In this document: positions 36,380 to 49,700 of the stretch, piece by piece
Layout of the letters: each line of letters begins with the position of its first letter
Numbering within the stretch: the stretch's first letter is position 1
DNA from: Malurus cyaneus samueli
Taxonomy: Eukaryota; Chordata; Aves; Passeriformes; Maluridae
Length of the DNA: 64,000 nucleotides
Assembly (NCBI GenBank): GCA_009741485.1
Contig: CM019219.1
Span: 33,576,367 to 33,640,366, forward strand
Direction: 5' to 3'
The notes under the pieces: model-generated
The model's input: the letters and a program-made list of their open reading frames with translations, nothing else
The model's database searches: none
Told to the model about the DNA's origin: nothing
Position numbers and translations under genes: made by a program

Positions 36380-37050
36380 GCCAAGTGACACACAGAAAAA
36401 ATATGTTGGTTTTGTCAGGCAGTTTAGGGCCTTTCATTAAAGGCTCATCCATAGTGTCGTCTTGTTGGGGGTTAGGATTCTTCCTAATTTTTTATTCTAT
36501 TTCTTAGGGAATTTTTCTCCCATTTGTTGCCTAAGAGATGATACAAAAATACTTAAGAGGCAAAAGTATGGCTGGGAGGGGAAAGAGAGGGAAAGGTGCA
36601 GTTTTCTACCATCTTTTAGCTGGGGTTTTCTGTTGGGAAGTACAGGGATACTGGGAGAATTGGCTGGGATGAGGGGCTGGGCTCAGCACTCTTGCTCACG
36701 CTCCCTCTTTCTCTCAGGATGGGAGTGAAGACTATCATGGTTTTGGTGCCAGACTGCTGCTGCCAGGGGGACTCACTGCCACTGCAGTTTTTGTCCTGCT
36801 TCTCCTTACCATGGATGAGCCTCTGCTCATGAGAGCAGCCTCTGCTGAACTGGCACCTTCCCAGTGAGGTCGGGGATGCCAACCCCCTCACCAGAGGGAG
36901 TGTCTCCCGGCTGCTTGCCCATCTGCCGCTCAGGCCCGCTGTTTCCTCGGGTTTTTTGCTGCACTTTAACTCGACACACGATGTCCACCCAGATTCCCAT
37001 GGCTCTCGTCACGGCCTCGGAGTTTCTGCTACACTGCATCTTTCAAGCAA
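36380..37050. mobile_element. Probable dispersed-repeat fragment
   Basis: A G+C-richer patch with a G/A-rich stretch around 36570-36720 lies in A+T-rich surroundings. It contains a 40-bp segment (36850-36889) inverted with respect to 35030-35069. The general texture suggests an old retroelement piece. I cannot name its family. Confidence 0.3.
36850..36889 (-). repeat. Inverted 40-bp repeat, right arm
   Basis: The minus strand carries the same GEGVGIPDLTGKVP frame as 35030-35069, within an open frame at 36827-37039. Weaker similarity extends to about 36906. The arms are about 1.8 kb apart. Confidence 0.7.
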
Positions 37051-40000
37051 TTTCATCACCATAATGTGATATATTTTTCTGGTTTTGTTCCTGAAGTGTG
37101 ATAAAGAACATTTCATTAAAGCACCTGGCTGACAGTAGTCTAGTGATGTTTAATAAAGGCAAGCACTTAACCAGAGCTTTTAGACTAGGGTACCTTTTTA
37201 CAAATAAAAAATTCTTCGGTAGTGTTTGAATCACTTCTGAAACATTCACATTTGCATTTTAATGAGCAATTGTGACAAGGGTAGTATTTGCCTAGTTAAA
37301 ATCCTAGATGAAACTTTTATACAGTAAGAACTAAATAGCCTATGCATGACCTAGGGAAATGTCAGAAAACATGTTCTTTTTGAAAGTTGGTGACTAAGGT
37401 AGTTATTCACCAAGGATAGCAAAGTAGGAGAAAGTACAGTTTTGAAGGACAGTGTATTTGTATGTGTTTATTCTTGAAAATATAGAACAAGGAAAGGGCA
37501 TCATGTGCCAAGACAGCAGCAAATAAAACCTGTAAGGGCTGACAGAGACACTGGTAAAGCATTACTGACATCTAGTGCTACACCACAGCGCATCAGCGTT
37601 AAACATGCGCTGCAGAAACACCTATTTCTTTCTAATCCAAAAAGAGAACTCAAAGTCAGTTTTGATGCAACACTAAAATAAAATTTTAATAGTTAAGATT
37701 TTTAAGAACAACAGGTCAGGACTTTTCCTACTTTGGCAATGACCTGAAGCACCATTTCATAGTCATGCACTACAAAGGACCCACCAGGACCCACCAGTAT
37801 ATGGAAATCTTTGCTTCTGCAAGGTGTTGAATCACCTGTTGACATTTTCTCAGCATAAAAGCTCATGAGGACAGCAGGCAGCAGCTTGCTTATAGCCTTG
37901 AACCAATTTTACCTGTGTTTGACTTTCCTCTGTCTACAAGAACACGATAGCCAGGAAGGAGGTAACAAAGCGCAGGCAAGCCCTGCCAGGTCAGTGACAG
38001 GAACTGAGCTCTCAAGTTACCTAATTGAATTGCATCATTCCAGCTGACAGCAGGGGGACAGGATTTCACTGTGGGACTTCAAAGCAGATCTGAGCTTAGA
38101 TGAAGGCAGTGTCCAGCAGGATACACTTCAACCCATGGTAATATCTGTAATCTAATGAGTTATTCTGGACTTCTTTTACATACTAAGGAGTGTCATGTGG
38201 TGCAGGAAGAGGGCTTTGATAACCAAAGCTGCTTGCCATCCAGAAATCACATGGCACTTCACAGGTGAAAAATGCTGCTTTGGAGTCATTTTCCCAGATG
38301 GGTTTTAAAAGGGGAAAAAACCCAACTACGATGAAATAGTAAAGAACTTGGAATAAAACATGGAAAGAGGATAGGGAGTACCTGAGCTCAGTGTTTCATG
38401 GCATAGGAAGAAATGGAGGGAGGGAAATGCTCCACCTGGATGACCCAAGCAGTGTCCAGGGAAATGCACCATCTGCAGGTGAGACCACAGTGAAGACAGG
38501 CAAGACCTATTGCAAGGTTGTATGATCCTGCATGAGGCCCCAGCCAGCTCCGCTTTCCTTAAGTATTTTGAAACTATACTTGAGTATTCAAGCTGGAATT
38601 TGACTATATTCAATGGAAGACCACTGCTTTAGCATATTTAAATTGCAGCACAATGGTTTTCTGCTTGAACAGAGACCCAAAACAAATTCCCAAGGGTTTT
38701 TGATTGGTACTAAACATGATGTATTTTGTGAATTAATCCCTCCTACCTATAAAGTTACATGAAGAGGTATTGGGGAAGGTCAAGGATGTATCCTAAATGA
38801 GACACCACTATCTGAGTATCAGAGCATTTGAATACAAAAGGTTCATGTTGCCCAAGCCCAAATTGCCAGCATTTTCTTTGTAGCCGTTCCTTTTTCGTTT
38901 CTCACTTTTCTTCTGACAAGTAATTTTGCAAAATTAGTACTTGGGCATGGTACCTATTTGACAGCTTCCCATCTGCTAGCCCAATTTATATCCACAGAAA
39001 CTGCTAAAAAATTCAAGTTTTTATTGCCAGCCACATTGCAGTCTATATAGCTGTGGGAAAATGGGCTGAAGTCAGTTTCTCCTTATGCTTCATCAACCAA
39101 AAAGCGTACACTGACACTGATCCTTCATTGCCAGCAGCAGGGACACCAAGGGAAACACACAGGTGGATTAATTTGCTCTGTTCAAGGTCAAAGTAAGTGT
39201 AAAGATGGCCAGAGCAAATGCGCATGTGGCAGGTATTTTACAGTTCTTATTCTAGATTATCCTCAGATCTTATGCTGGCCTAAAACACAAACTACAGTTA
39301 CGTTTAGAGGAAGTCTACATTTGGAGATGGCAAGAAGGTTGAAAAGTGCAAATAAAAACAGCAGAGCAGCACCAGGACATAAAGGAAATGTCTGATATTA
39401 AAGGTGAGCCTCTTCAACGGCTCTCTAGAAACCCCATTGTTAAGGATACTTCCTGTCCAAGCATCCAGGACCATTCTGACACTGCCACACCACCCGAGCT
39501 GGACCAAGGCCCCCTCACAGCTGCACTCCACACACACACACTCATGCTGTGATACATTATAGGCTTGGACTCAGGTTTCCCATGGCAGAATCTCAGATGT
39601 CTAAATCCTTAAAATAATTTAATCTTGGTGCAATAACTAAATAACAACTCCCACAGGTTCCTTCGAGGAGGGATCCTGAACAAAGGAACCCCTTGGTTTT
39701 TAATCCTCTCACAGTCTGAGCATTAAAATCTAGGCTCCTCCACTCCTGCCATGTCCCCGAGTGTCCAGTCCCCTAGCCAGGTCACAGGTGCCCAGGGACC
39801 TCATTATACAGAGGGTCAGCAGGTCACAGCCTCTGGCCCCGGGCTCCCCCAGAGTTCAACCTTGAAGCTCCACTGCAACTGCCCTTGGCCCATCTGCACT
39901 GAAAAGATTCATTAACACCCATTCCCATCCCATAGCCTTGGTATTTCTTCCACTTCACCCTGAAGAGGCACTTATCTCACTCAAAATGAGCCAAATTGAG

Positions 40001-42619
40001 GAAGCCAGGACAGCAGAAAATTAGTAATTTACGTGTCAGATAGGTTTACAATGAAACAGAAGGAAGAAAGGATTAATCAGTGTAGTTAATAGTCAAGTAA
40101 ACTTTTTCTCAACAATCATCTTGTATTAAAAAGAAACCAATTATACTTGCAAGTCACTTGCAGAAAATTTTAATAATTTGCCAAATATACAACTATTAGA
40201 ATGACCCTAAATATCACTAATAATTAAGTTACAAAAGTTGGTAGATAGCATAGTACAATGTTCTATAAAATAAACATGGGTAATATTAACAATAACCCCT
40301 GCGGTCCAAAAATGTCAAAAAATAGCAAATGAAATTACTAACACATACAGATCAGAGGAGACTGAGGGACAGCTTTAGACACTTGGATCAAAGAAACTGA
40401 GACCAGACTAGACACATTCATCCATCAAGCATAATGAATGTAGAACTTTAAACTTCAAAAACAATTAACACAGCATCAGGTATAATTTCACATGCTTTCA
40501 TCTACTGTCCAGTACAGTTCCCAGAGGATTAAAGTGCCTTTGTGCACTGTAGTTTCATTTAGTCAGGTGCAACACACATCATATTTGGAAGTTATTTTCC
40601 TTTTTAAAAAGTGACCTATGAATTAAAATAACTACTCGCACCAATGTACACAATCCAAACGAAGGTGTTTTGAAGTACTTTTGTTCTGACTTTGCTACTG
40701 AATGTCACATAACAAATTAAATTCCAAATCCACAGGGCCCATCTCCACAAAACATCAGAGTAAGATATATTTATTGAAACATGTTTTCTGCTGTACAACA
40801 CTTAGTTTGCTTATTTTCCCCTTTCAAACACATTTGCCCTTTGGATGACAATTTCCTACTACAGCTTCCACTAACAGATTACTGTGAACATGAGGAACAG
40901 GCATGATTTGGCCCATGGCTGTGGAGATGAATGCACTTCCCAGAAAACATCCCATTTTAACCCAATGAATACACATTGCACTTTCTCTCGGAGACACCGG
41001 AAGATATGCAGCCTTTGGATCTTACCTGTAGCCATTCTCTGCGCTACAGCATAGACCCAGTATGCTGCTCAGGGCTCCATAGGAACTCTAACTGCTCCCT
41101 GCTGCACTACCTCCTTCAACCCAAACCTCCACATGAAATGTAGTGAGGGAAGAAAATCTCTACACAGTTCGACTGTCACTCACCTTGCCCCAGAACATCC
41201 ACTTCAACTCACAAGTAAAGAACTCTCAGAAAGCCTACAATCCAGTCTCCCATCGAAGTGTACTCTCCACCAGCATCCACTCCTGCTCTTTCAGGGAAGA
41301 GTGCATTTACATACCATTTGGTATTTTTTATGGTGGTTTTCAGTAGTGGCACTTCAAGAGGAGTTACAGGGCATAAACTTTTTAGGAAATACAAATTCCC
41401 ATCATGATGCCACCTGTGACAAGGGCCAAAATGCAGCACTGGGGAGGGAAGTGCATGTGGGAAAAAAAAAAAAGTTAAAGTAATTAGGAGGATGAACAAC
41501 TAATCCTAACTTTAAACAGCAGATGTGGATGAGAGTCTGCACCCTTCCAGTCAGTATGCTTCATATAATGAAGGAAGTAAGTCATTCCAATGATTTTAGG
41601 TTCATGATGTGAACACCCCTGTATACCTCACATGGTCAGCTCAGGTGACACCATCCCTTCTCGGAGCTCTCTGGAGGTGAGGTTTTACTGGGGTTCTAGA
41701 TTTGTAACATGTTAGCATTACTTACAATATCACATGCACTGAAATATTTAAAGAAATTATGCTCTCTGTTAATCAAATCAACGGAAATTAGTGATTTCCT
41801 TATTCACTGAGTACCTTTAAAAATTCTCCATGAAACTGTGAGATTATGGAAAAGAACACTCTGTTTATGCATTACAGTAGAAGGAAACAAAACAGTGTAA
41901 GTTTCATCAGAATCACCAACCACAACTAAAGTCTCCAGTTTAGTTCATAAAACAAATTGATTAAAACATTTTAAATATTTCATAGAGGTATAGTAATTTT
42001 CAATGTAATTTATGCAACAAATTTCACCCATATCCAAAAACACATTTGTAAATGCTTTTCTTAAAACGCTGCACAACTCAAGTTCTCCTTAGGTAAGCCT
42101 GTGCACAGTTCTCACATCCCCTAGGCACAAAGGTGCCTATATTCTCAGAGTCCGCAAGTGACTTCCCTTTTGAGAGCCAGCTCTGCTAAACCAAACTCTT
42201 ATTGCTAAAAATCATCAGTTTCCTCAGCAGCCCTAGCATCCAGCCACACACTAGTCTGGGGCGGACACCCACGGTATTATGGGACATAAACACCTACAAG
42301 ACTTGTAAGCATTCCTGTAAAGATTTCCATGTAATGGTTATCTGTCCCTTAGACTTTGTCCAGAGAACAAAAGGGACATTCCTGGAAGGGAGAGAGGGAG
42401 ATCAGTCACTGAGAGTACATCAGCTCAGTGACCCATTGCCTGCCTCTTAATCTTATAATTAATTTTACATTCTGTTTAATGATTTCTGTGAATACATCTC
42501 CAATTGTAACTGAAAACAATCAGCTCAGATAAAAGACACTAGACACACCAAGTCTAAAATGTGCAAGAACAATGTAAATATAAGGCCTCCACAGGCTCAA
42601 ACTCACAATTGGTACTATG
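37051..42619. other. Intergenic DNA downstream of IPMK, no gene seen
   Basis: A+T-rich sequence with no supported gene. A longer IPMK 3' UTR could extend into the right part of it. The frames near 38326, 39304 and 41133 have no family features. Confidence 0.6.
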
Positions 42620-45108
42620 CCCAAACACCCCCAAAGCAAGCTTTATTTATACAACTTCCAATGAAAAATACTGTTATTTTTCAAGCTACATTTTAATTTA
42701 ACAGAAATACATTCATAATAACTACTGGTACAAAAACCATGATAAAATTACTTTTTTTATTCAAAAATATTCTGACAGGTTGACAATATTCCAGGCACAT
42801 TACAAACACTGCCATAGCCAACAAAACAATCAACACTTAAAGAGCATTAAAGAGCACTGAGACATGTATCTTAAAGCAGAGACAGGAGAGTGTGTGGTAC
42901 TAAGTGTATACTGTTCATTTTCCAATAACTGACTTGAGGCAAATGCCTGATTTCTCTGGCACAAAATGGATTAAAATCTCCAGAAAAGATGAATTAAAGA
43001 GGACAAAAATGATGATGTTAACATGTTTTTGCCCATATTTTCTAAATTCCTTGTAACTTTTATCATACGAGGCCACTAGCAATCTGGACTAGTCTAGTGT
43101 TGACTATTCATGGGATAGAACAACAAAATCATCATAGAGAAACCAGTGACAAAGCAAACAACCCCACAAACTCTTTTCACAATATGGCTTAAATTAATTC
43201 ACAGAGAGTTGGGAATATATTAACTATATGGTGCAAGAGAAATACCAGGGGAAAAAAAAATCCCTCTCTTACTGGTACTTTCTCCCTCAGCCCTCGCTGT
43301 AATTCACACAACATTTTTAACACACTGGTATTACCTCTCCTGCAAGCCACTTTTCCCATACTTCTACAACACCATGTTACTAAAAGTTTGGTTTCAGTCT
43401 TGAATGTGCTGGCCAATATGAGCTCTAAAGTTTAAAGCAAGTAATTCTACACATAGTCATACCCTGTTTCTCCCAATTAACCCCAGTTTTCAAACAGAGC
43501 TAAAAATTCAGCTTTATTTAAAACAGCATATTTGCTTGAAAAAGTATTAATCTCTTTGTTAGGCAGAAAACAGATGTCCAATGAAGAACTTGTCAAGATG
43601 TGTACATAGCTGAGGTGCATAGTGCAAAACATTGTACAGAGAGAGCAGCAAGGCCACAGGGTCACAAAGTCCACATGAAAAAGACATATGTTTCCAATGA
43701 CCAAATCCATTCTAAAACCAAATCCAAATCCATTCCTCCTGGAAATGCTTTAAGCATTAAAATCTTGTTCTAGAGATGGCAAGACTCCTCTGTTCCACTT
43801 TTCATACAGCTCACTGTAATATGCATGGCAGCACAGCCACGTACACAGCATACAGAAGAGACACACCAAAAACGCTTTGGATACATCATCCTGATCTCAA
43901 GTATTCCATACAAAAGTTGATTTTTTTCTTGTGAAAAGGAAGGAAATGGGACAGCTTTCAAATTACACAACTTGCTTGTGTGTCATTAAAGAAACGTGTG
44001 GTGGTTGCAGCCCAGGGTGGGAGAGCCTAGCTCCACTGGCACAAGCGGTGGCACAGCTTGATGGCTCCAAGGCTGAATTTCACAGGAGGCTCCTCTGTCT
44101 GTATTGCTTGTGGCTCCAGTCAGTACTCCCAAGTAGTAGAAGCATCGAATGCTCGCTGCAAAAATGCAAGTGGCTGACTGTCAGCAGAGATCTCAGAACG
44201 CTCACCGAAAACACTTGTTTTCCCATTCCATTAGTTTGCTTTTTAAAGCAATGCTGTTGGAGAAGGGCCATAAGAACAATGGAGTGAGGCATTTCCCTCA
44301 ATCATAGCATCAGGCACTCCATTTACAGATTGACATGATCTCCCAAACTAAATTAGTTCCTGAAACATCTTGCATTTCCATTCTTTCACTTATTCTTAGG
44401 AACAAACAGTTTCTCTAGAAGTTGTGCAGTTTAAGCCTGTTATGGTATTGCACTCCAGCATTTTCCTAGCACCTCAACACAAATTACGTGGTAGCTCATC
44501 TGTGGTGAACATCAGCTACAGACATCCTCCAGGGGGGAAGGGCTGAAAGAACAGCAGTACTGTCCCATGACATGGAAAAGCACTTCGGGATGCACTGGCT
44601 TCAGGTGAGACTGCCGAATCAGCATGGGATTTCTCTCCAAGCAGGGTTACTCCAGTTATTCAAATACAAGTAAACACAAGGGCAGTACTGAGGACATCAA
44701 TCCCGCACCTTTCAACTTTCAGTCAATTTCCTAAACACCTGTTAATGGAAATGCGACTCAGTGTCAAGGCTAAGTGGGTGAAAAGGTCATCTATGCTAAA
44801 GTCATTAGAGGAACTAACATAACCTTTGCTTCTGGTAGTCCTTGGACTTAAGCCAAACATATACACTTCATTCTATTAATTTACCTATCCTGCTTTATCT
44901 CAAGTATCTTCATCCTTTCACACTTCCTAATTAACTATCAATATTTTTCCTGAGTGAAATTATAAAAAGTTAAACCCTTCTACCAAAAATACAAAGACAA
45001 ATAAAATATAGAACAATACAAACCCAGTTATACAGCAATACAAGTGCAGAAATTCTTCATGTTGTTGCTCTTTATCATTGGCCCCCAATAAAAAACATAG
45101 CAAAGAAT
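42620..45108 (-). other. IPMK: Probable IPMK 3' UTR
   Basis: The A+T-rich sequence downstream of the IPMK stop has no competing gene. The end is inferred from the polyadenylation candidate at 42642-42647 and the GT-rich stretch just beyond it, giving a UTR of about 2.5 kb. Another AATAAA on the minus strand (43513-43518) could give a shorter form. Mammalian IPMK also has a multi-kilobase 3' UTR. No transcript evidence is available here. Confidence 0.4.
42642..42647 (-). promoter_or_regulatory. Candidate polyadenylation signal for IPMK
   Basis: On the minus strand AATAAA is followed within about 15-25 bases by the G/T-rich stretch GGGGGTGTTTGGG, the arrangement expected for a cleavage and polyadenylation site. 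Other AATAAA hexamers on the minus strand (43513-43518 and 42756-42761) have less obvious GT-rich followers. Confidence 0.4.
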
Positions 45109-45743
45109 TTAGTTATCCAAAATATTTTGAAGTACTGTGATTAGATTCTTCAGACCATAAATGTAGCCCTCATCCTTTGTCTTGCTAGGAAACACATGAG
45201 CAAAATCAATCATTCGAACTTCGACATTTGCACTTTCCTTGGTCTCTGCTGGCATGTGATAGAAAACTTTTTCCAGTTGGGGTAGAACATTTCCATTCAG
45301 GTGCTCCTGCGTAATGCACGAGCTGCTTTTCCATACATTGTCTTGCTCAGAGTTCTTGACTTCTAGCGAGAGCTGACTGTGGTGCCTCTTCGAGCACGCC
45401 TTTTTGTGAAGTGCATAAAATTTAGAGAAGCCTTTACTTATAGAGGCTTCAATTTTTCCATTCTCTGTAGAATTTATTACATTAATATTATTATTATACT
45501 CCAATACATCTCCACCTGATAACACGCCTTTGGGCACTCTTCTCTTCTCTGCCAAGGTGACGTCACTCAACCGCATAGTTGTCGCTTGACACAAACCTTC
45601 ATAGACAAACAGCAATGAGCTTGCATAGAAGTTGAGTTGTGTCTGGCTCTCAAACCACTCCAAAATCTTTTCAACCTTCTGAATGCTGGCAGCTACCACA
45701 TCTTTTCTCAAGCAGTACCCACTGTGGAAAAACTTTGAGATGC
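45109..45743 (-). CDS. IPMK: IPMK, terminal coding exon with C-lobe and stop
   Basis: This exon completes a Gly codon, then encodes 210 residues ending ILDN and a TAA stop at 45109-45111. The order is: ISKFFHSGYCLRKD and the following helix; LNFYASSLLFVYEG, the conserved SLL core strand; a low-conservation middle (about residues 70-150 of the exon) with the basic KRHHSQ stretch where mammalian IPMK has its nuclear localisation signal; then VEVRMIDFAHVFPS, whose IDF Asp (codon 45205-45207) binds the metal; and the C-terminal helix. The acceptor is TTTCATGCAG. An apparent upstream Met at 45807 lies in intron and is not a start. The middle contains RRVPKG and SGGD stretches that look longer than mammalian IPMK as I remember it, which is expected variation in a loop. 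The catalytic elements are intact, so this is a functional gene and not a pseudogene. Confidence 0.97.
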
Positions 45744-46708
45744 CTGCATGAAATACACATATTTTGAGATTATTTTCACTTCTGCAAGGGAAACAAACAA
45801 TTTCCATTTCATTTGGGATGAGAATAGTTCTTATTTGAAGGAACAGACAGCATTCAGGTAGTTTCTGTTCTATTAACTAAAGTTCACCCAAAGTGAACCA
45901 AAGAACTCTGAGACCTTCGGTCATGTCACCTGCTGTGTAATACTACAGGCTTGGACTTGGGTTATAAGTAAAACAAATGTATCAAGCACACAGTAAATGA
46001 CACCTTTACTCCTGCTCCCAGGTCAGTTTAGTAGGTGTCTGGACAGTTTTGGGCAGGGACCCATTAAACTCTCCACACACAAACAGGCTCAAGCAGCTTG
46101 TTAGGATAAGTGTGTTCATGGGTCTACCTTCTGTCCCTTGCTGGGGGACAGATGAACAGGTATCAACTAATAACTAGCTTACACCAATCATCACCAAACA
46201 GCCCCATGATGGTAGCATTTTTATTCATTGTTAATGTAGAGCAACATGTGCATTGACATCAACCGAGAAAGTCCTTTGAATTGAAAGATGCACTTGTAGC
46301 TTTCTAACAGAACAGACACTTGGATATTCACAGAAGACAACTAGAGATTAAAAAAAGTATTTATAATGAAAACATGCAATGCTTTTAAAAGATTACTATT
46401 TCATTATAGTTTCAAAACTACAAAGAAGTTGAATTCTAGAATTCTCTCCCCCTTACTAGTAGTAAAGGAGACGTGAGGCAGAAATTCCTATAGTCTGTAC
46501 TACTGTTACAGCCAGCTGCACACTTAATTTCAGATTGACAGGCAGCTCAAATACTACCAGGAACAGTCACAGACCCATCTGCCATGGGGAACAAAAAAGA
46601 AGTTTTAAAATGGGAACACCCACACTACTTTTTCCATACAGTTCCATAAATAAGCACATAATTGAAAAAATCCAAGAGCACCGAGTTCTGACACCCCAAT
46701 TCCCTTAC
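45744..46708 (-). other. IPMK: IPMK last coding intron, 965 bp
   Basis: This short intron has donor GTAAGG and acceptor CATGCAG. It lies between the exon ending VKD+G and the exon opening GC-ATC-TCA. Apart from the splice sites I see nothing in it. Confidence 0.85.
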
Positions 46709-46790
46709 CGTCCTTTACTGTTTCCTTGGTCAAGCTCCTTCCATAGTGCTGGTTTTGCGTCTCGTAGCTGTCCGAAGACATGTGGTACAC
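46709..46790 (-). CDS. IPMK: IPMK, short internal coding exon (probably exon 4)
   Basis: This 82-bp exon encodes 27 residues, from VYHMSSDSYETQ to LTKETVKD, plus the first base of a Gly codon. The segment, with NQHYGRSLTKET, is characteristic of IPMK: it links the signature region to the helical inositol-binding part of the kinase. The acceptor is CGTCTTGCAG and the donor is GACG|GTAAGG. The phase-1 end is completed by the GC that opens the last exon, giving Gly. Its neighbours are an 8.2-kb intron upstream and a 965-bp intron downstream. The reading frame is intact. Confidence 0.95.
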
Positions 46791-49700
46791 CTGCAAGACG
46801 AAAGGATGGGGGTCCCTATTTATTTTGAAATACATCAGCATTTCTGCAGAGCAAGAGACATTTCGCACACAGGCCACAAAACCCTGGGTACCATTTAGCC
46901 CTCCCAGTTTTTTAAGTTTCTTGCACTGGCCTGTAGTGCTCCCCAAAACCTTCCCTTCAGCTCTCCAGCTCCAAGCTTCAGCTTTCCTGTGCTAGAGACA
47001 TCCTGAAAGTGGAAATAAGCAATGTACCCATTACAGGGAACTGTTTTATATGACCTTGCAAATCACAGCTGAGACCTGAAATTATCATACTCCTACCTGT
47101 GTTACTGCAGATGTTAAATCAGTAAGAAAACAAAGCAAAAATTTCAATGCAATTATTTTGAATTGTTAAAACTATAAAACTATTTAGCACAAGAGCAAAA
47201 TAGTAAGAACTACTGTGTGTGACCACCAAGGCCCAGCTCTGTAAGACCCATCTGCAGTTGTCAGCACAAATGAGGCTGCACTAAATGAGTGGCAGCAGTC
47301 AAGCAAAAGCTGGTTCCAGCATCAACAGCAGTACATCAGCTCTTGACTGAAAGGAGGCAACTCACGTGGGTACAGTTCTGTCCATATCGGGAATTATACA
47401 AGCTTAAGAACTTAATTCAAAACTGCTTCACATATAGACATATTTTCTCTCTCACTGAAATTATTTCCATAGCAGAAATGTGCAAGGCAGCAAGGCCCAA
47501 ATACAATTTGTTTATGAGAGTATAGACAATTTTTATTTGCAGAAATAATGGTGTTACCAAGAACAAGAGGAGAGGAGGCTGTCTGGAAGGAACTCAGTGC
47601 TTGGCACTTGTTCAGACCACCCAGCCCTGTGGCATCCACCCCAGCTACAGCCCTGCCCTCCTTTAACCACTGTAAACAGAGATAATCCTGCTGAAACAGA
47701 CTCAGAGTGCACTGTTGAGGTGCCTACTCCTCAGACATCCTCTGGGATCTTATTCTTGCTGAAGCCACTAAATAAGTTGTGTTTCACGACAGTCAAACAG
47801 CAGCACATAAAAAGGAATGGTACAGGAGCAATAAATAAAGAAAAGAGTGTTCCCTGTTTTCATTACAGCCCATCACCCTGAAACATCTCTCCCCCATCCA
47901 AACCACAATAAATACAGTATGATTACACAGATTCCCACCTCCTGTTTTGCAAAGCAGCTGGGAAGAACAGTCTCAGATAGCTCTCATTTTGACAAAAAGA
48001 TAGAAGTAATTAAATTCAGTCCTCAAGGAACTTAAATCATAGCATGTGGAAACAGATTTTAAGTCACCAACCATGAACTGAAGGGGCAGTAAATAGTTCT
48101 CTTTATTCTAGAAAAATAAGAGCTGTAAGTCTAAAAGTTTAAACTCATTCAGTAGCAGAGACACTTCACACTGTTATGATAGTTGGAGAAACTGAGGCCT
48201 CCTTGTCTGTGAAATGCAGAAGGCCATAGCAGAGATGAATTATTCTAAAACTGCATCTGACAAGTGTGATTTAGGTTCCTCAGAATTTTTCTCCACTTAG
48301 TTTTTGCCATTTTTTTTTCCAAAGCACATTAAAGAAGTTCAGCATATAACACAGAAACATAAAGATTACTTAGTAAATGGACTTCAGGTAGCAAAGTAAC
48401 CTTCAAAAACATAGCAAAAGTTTCAAAACTTCTTTAAGAGCTGCAAGTCAAAAGCAGTTAAATAAAGAATAATATTGCTTAGAAAGAGAATCAAGAGTCT
48501 GAGACCATGTCTAAGTTTTCACTAGCTGTGCCTTCATTTTAATGATATTAAGTGTTCTCATGTGATCGGCCTGGGAACAGCTTTCTGCAGACATCAGCAC
48601 TGCAGCATGTTTACCACAACCTTATCTCTTCTTGTAGGAGCTACAGTTTTTGTGATATGGGCACTAGCTCATGATTAGGATCTGCAAGCTCATTTTGTTT
48701 TCCAAAGAAATGCTGGAGCAGCATATCTGCCCCTGTGCTTCTGAAGTAGGTTTCCCATGAAGCCACTCCACCTCTTCTCATTTATTGAACAAAACCATTC
48801 CCCAAATGTCTTTCTATAGAGCTTACAAACACCAAGACAAAGGTGCGTGCTGCATTAACAGCACATGTTTAATTGTACAAAACAGTCGGTGACCAAGCAC
48901 CAAGTCCCAGACCCACAGCATGAGTGCAATGTATGTGTTCAATTGCCTTGTGCACTCAGAAAGCACTCAGTCATCAAGAGACTTTGCTGCAGCCAGTGGC
49001 ATTAAAGGACAACAGATCTGAATAATCACAAAAGCCATCTCTTAACCACCTCGAGGCTCTGCACAACTACAGGAAGAGACTAATTGAAACATTCCTGGGA
49101 AAGCTCATTTTAATACAGATACATTACACTCCATTCTGAAAGCAAGGGTGCTGAAAGCCAAGCCTCAAACAAAAAAAATCTCTCACCAGCCCTTGCTCCA
49201 CCCTCATGCACCTGAACACAGCGATGGATGGGCTGGAGGAGCAGGAGGTTAAATCCATTTCCTATCTGACAAACCTCTTGCTCCATGTGCTTTTGTTCAC
49301 ATGGTCACCACCCTAACCTGCTACTAACCCTTCCCAAAATGACATTTTGCCTTTGAACCAAGCTTTTCCTGTATCCCTGTTGTTGCAGCTGTCTGTACTA
49401 GCCCATCTGTCAGATCAGTGACAGGTCAAGTAAGTCAGATCTGTAACCTTAACAGCAGGCAAGAAATTATTACACAGGAAAATCTCATTTCTTGTCCACC
49501 TGCCACAAATTATGCATTTGCTCTGTATTCACTGGGAGGTTTCCTGCAGAGTGCAAGACAAAGAAAACTCTATAAGCTGCAAAACACCGCCTTCAAGAAA
49601 TCTCCTCCTTCATCAGTGATTTTTGTATATTTTTACTACGCAAGACCAGAGCTGTTCTGGCTGACAATGCAAAGGCTTCTCCTTGTGCCTACAAGCAGCT

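Noticed and set aside
45744..45807. Upstream Met as the start of a separate 232-residue protein
   Set aside because: The first 22 codons lie in intron. The true exon begins after the ATGCAG acceptor and joins the previous exon in phase.
46795..46946. N-terminal extension of the IPMK exon at 46709-46790
   Set aside because: The open frame runs through the acceptor into intron. The IPMK match starts exactly at VYHM.
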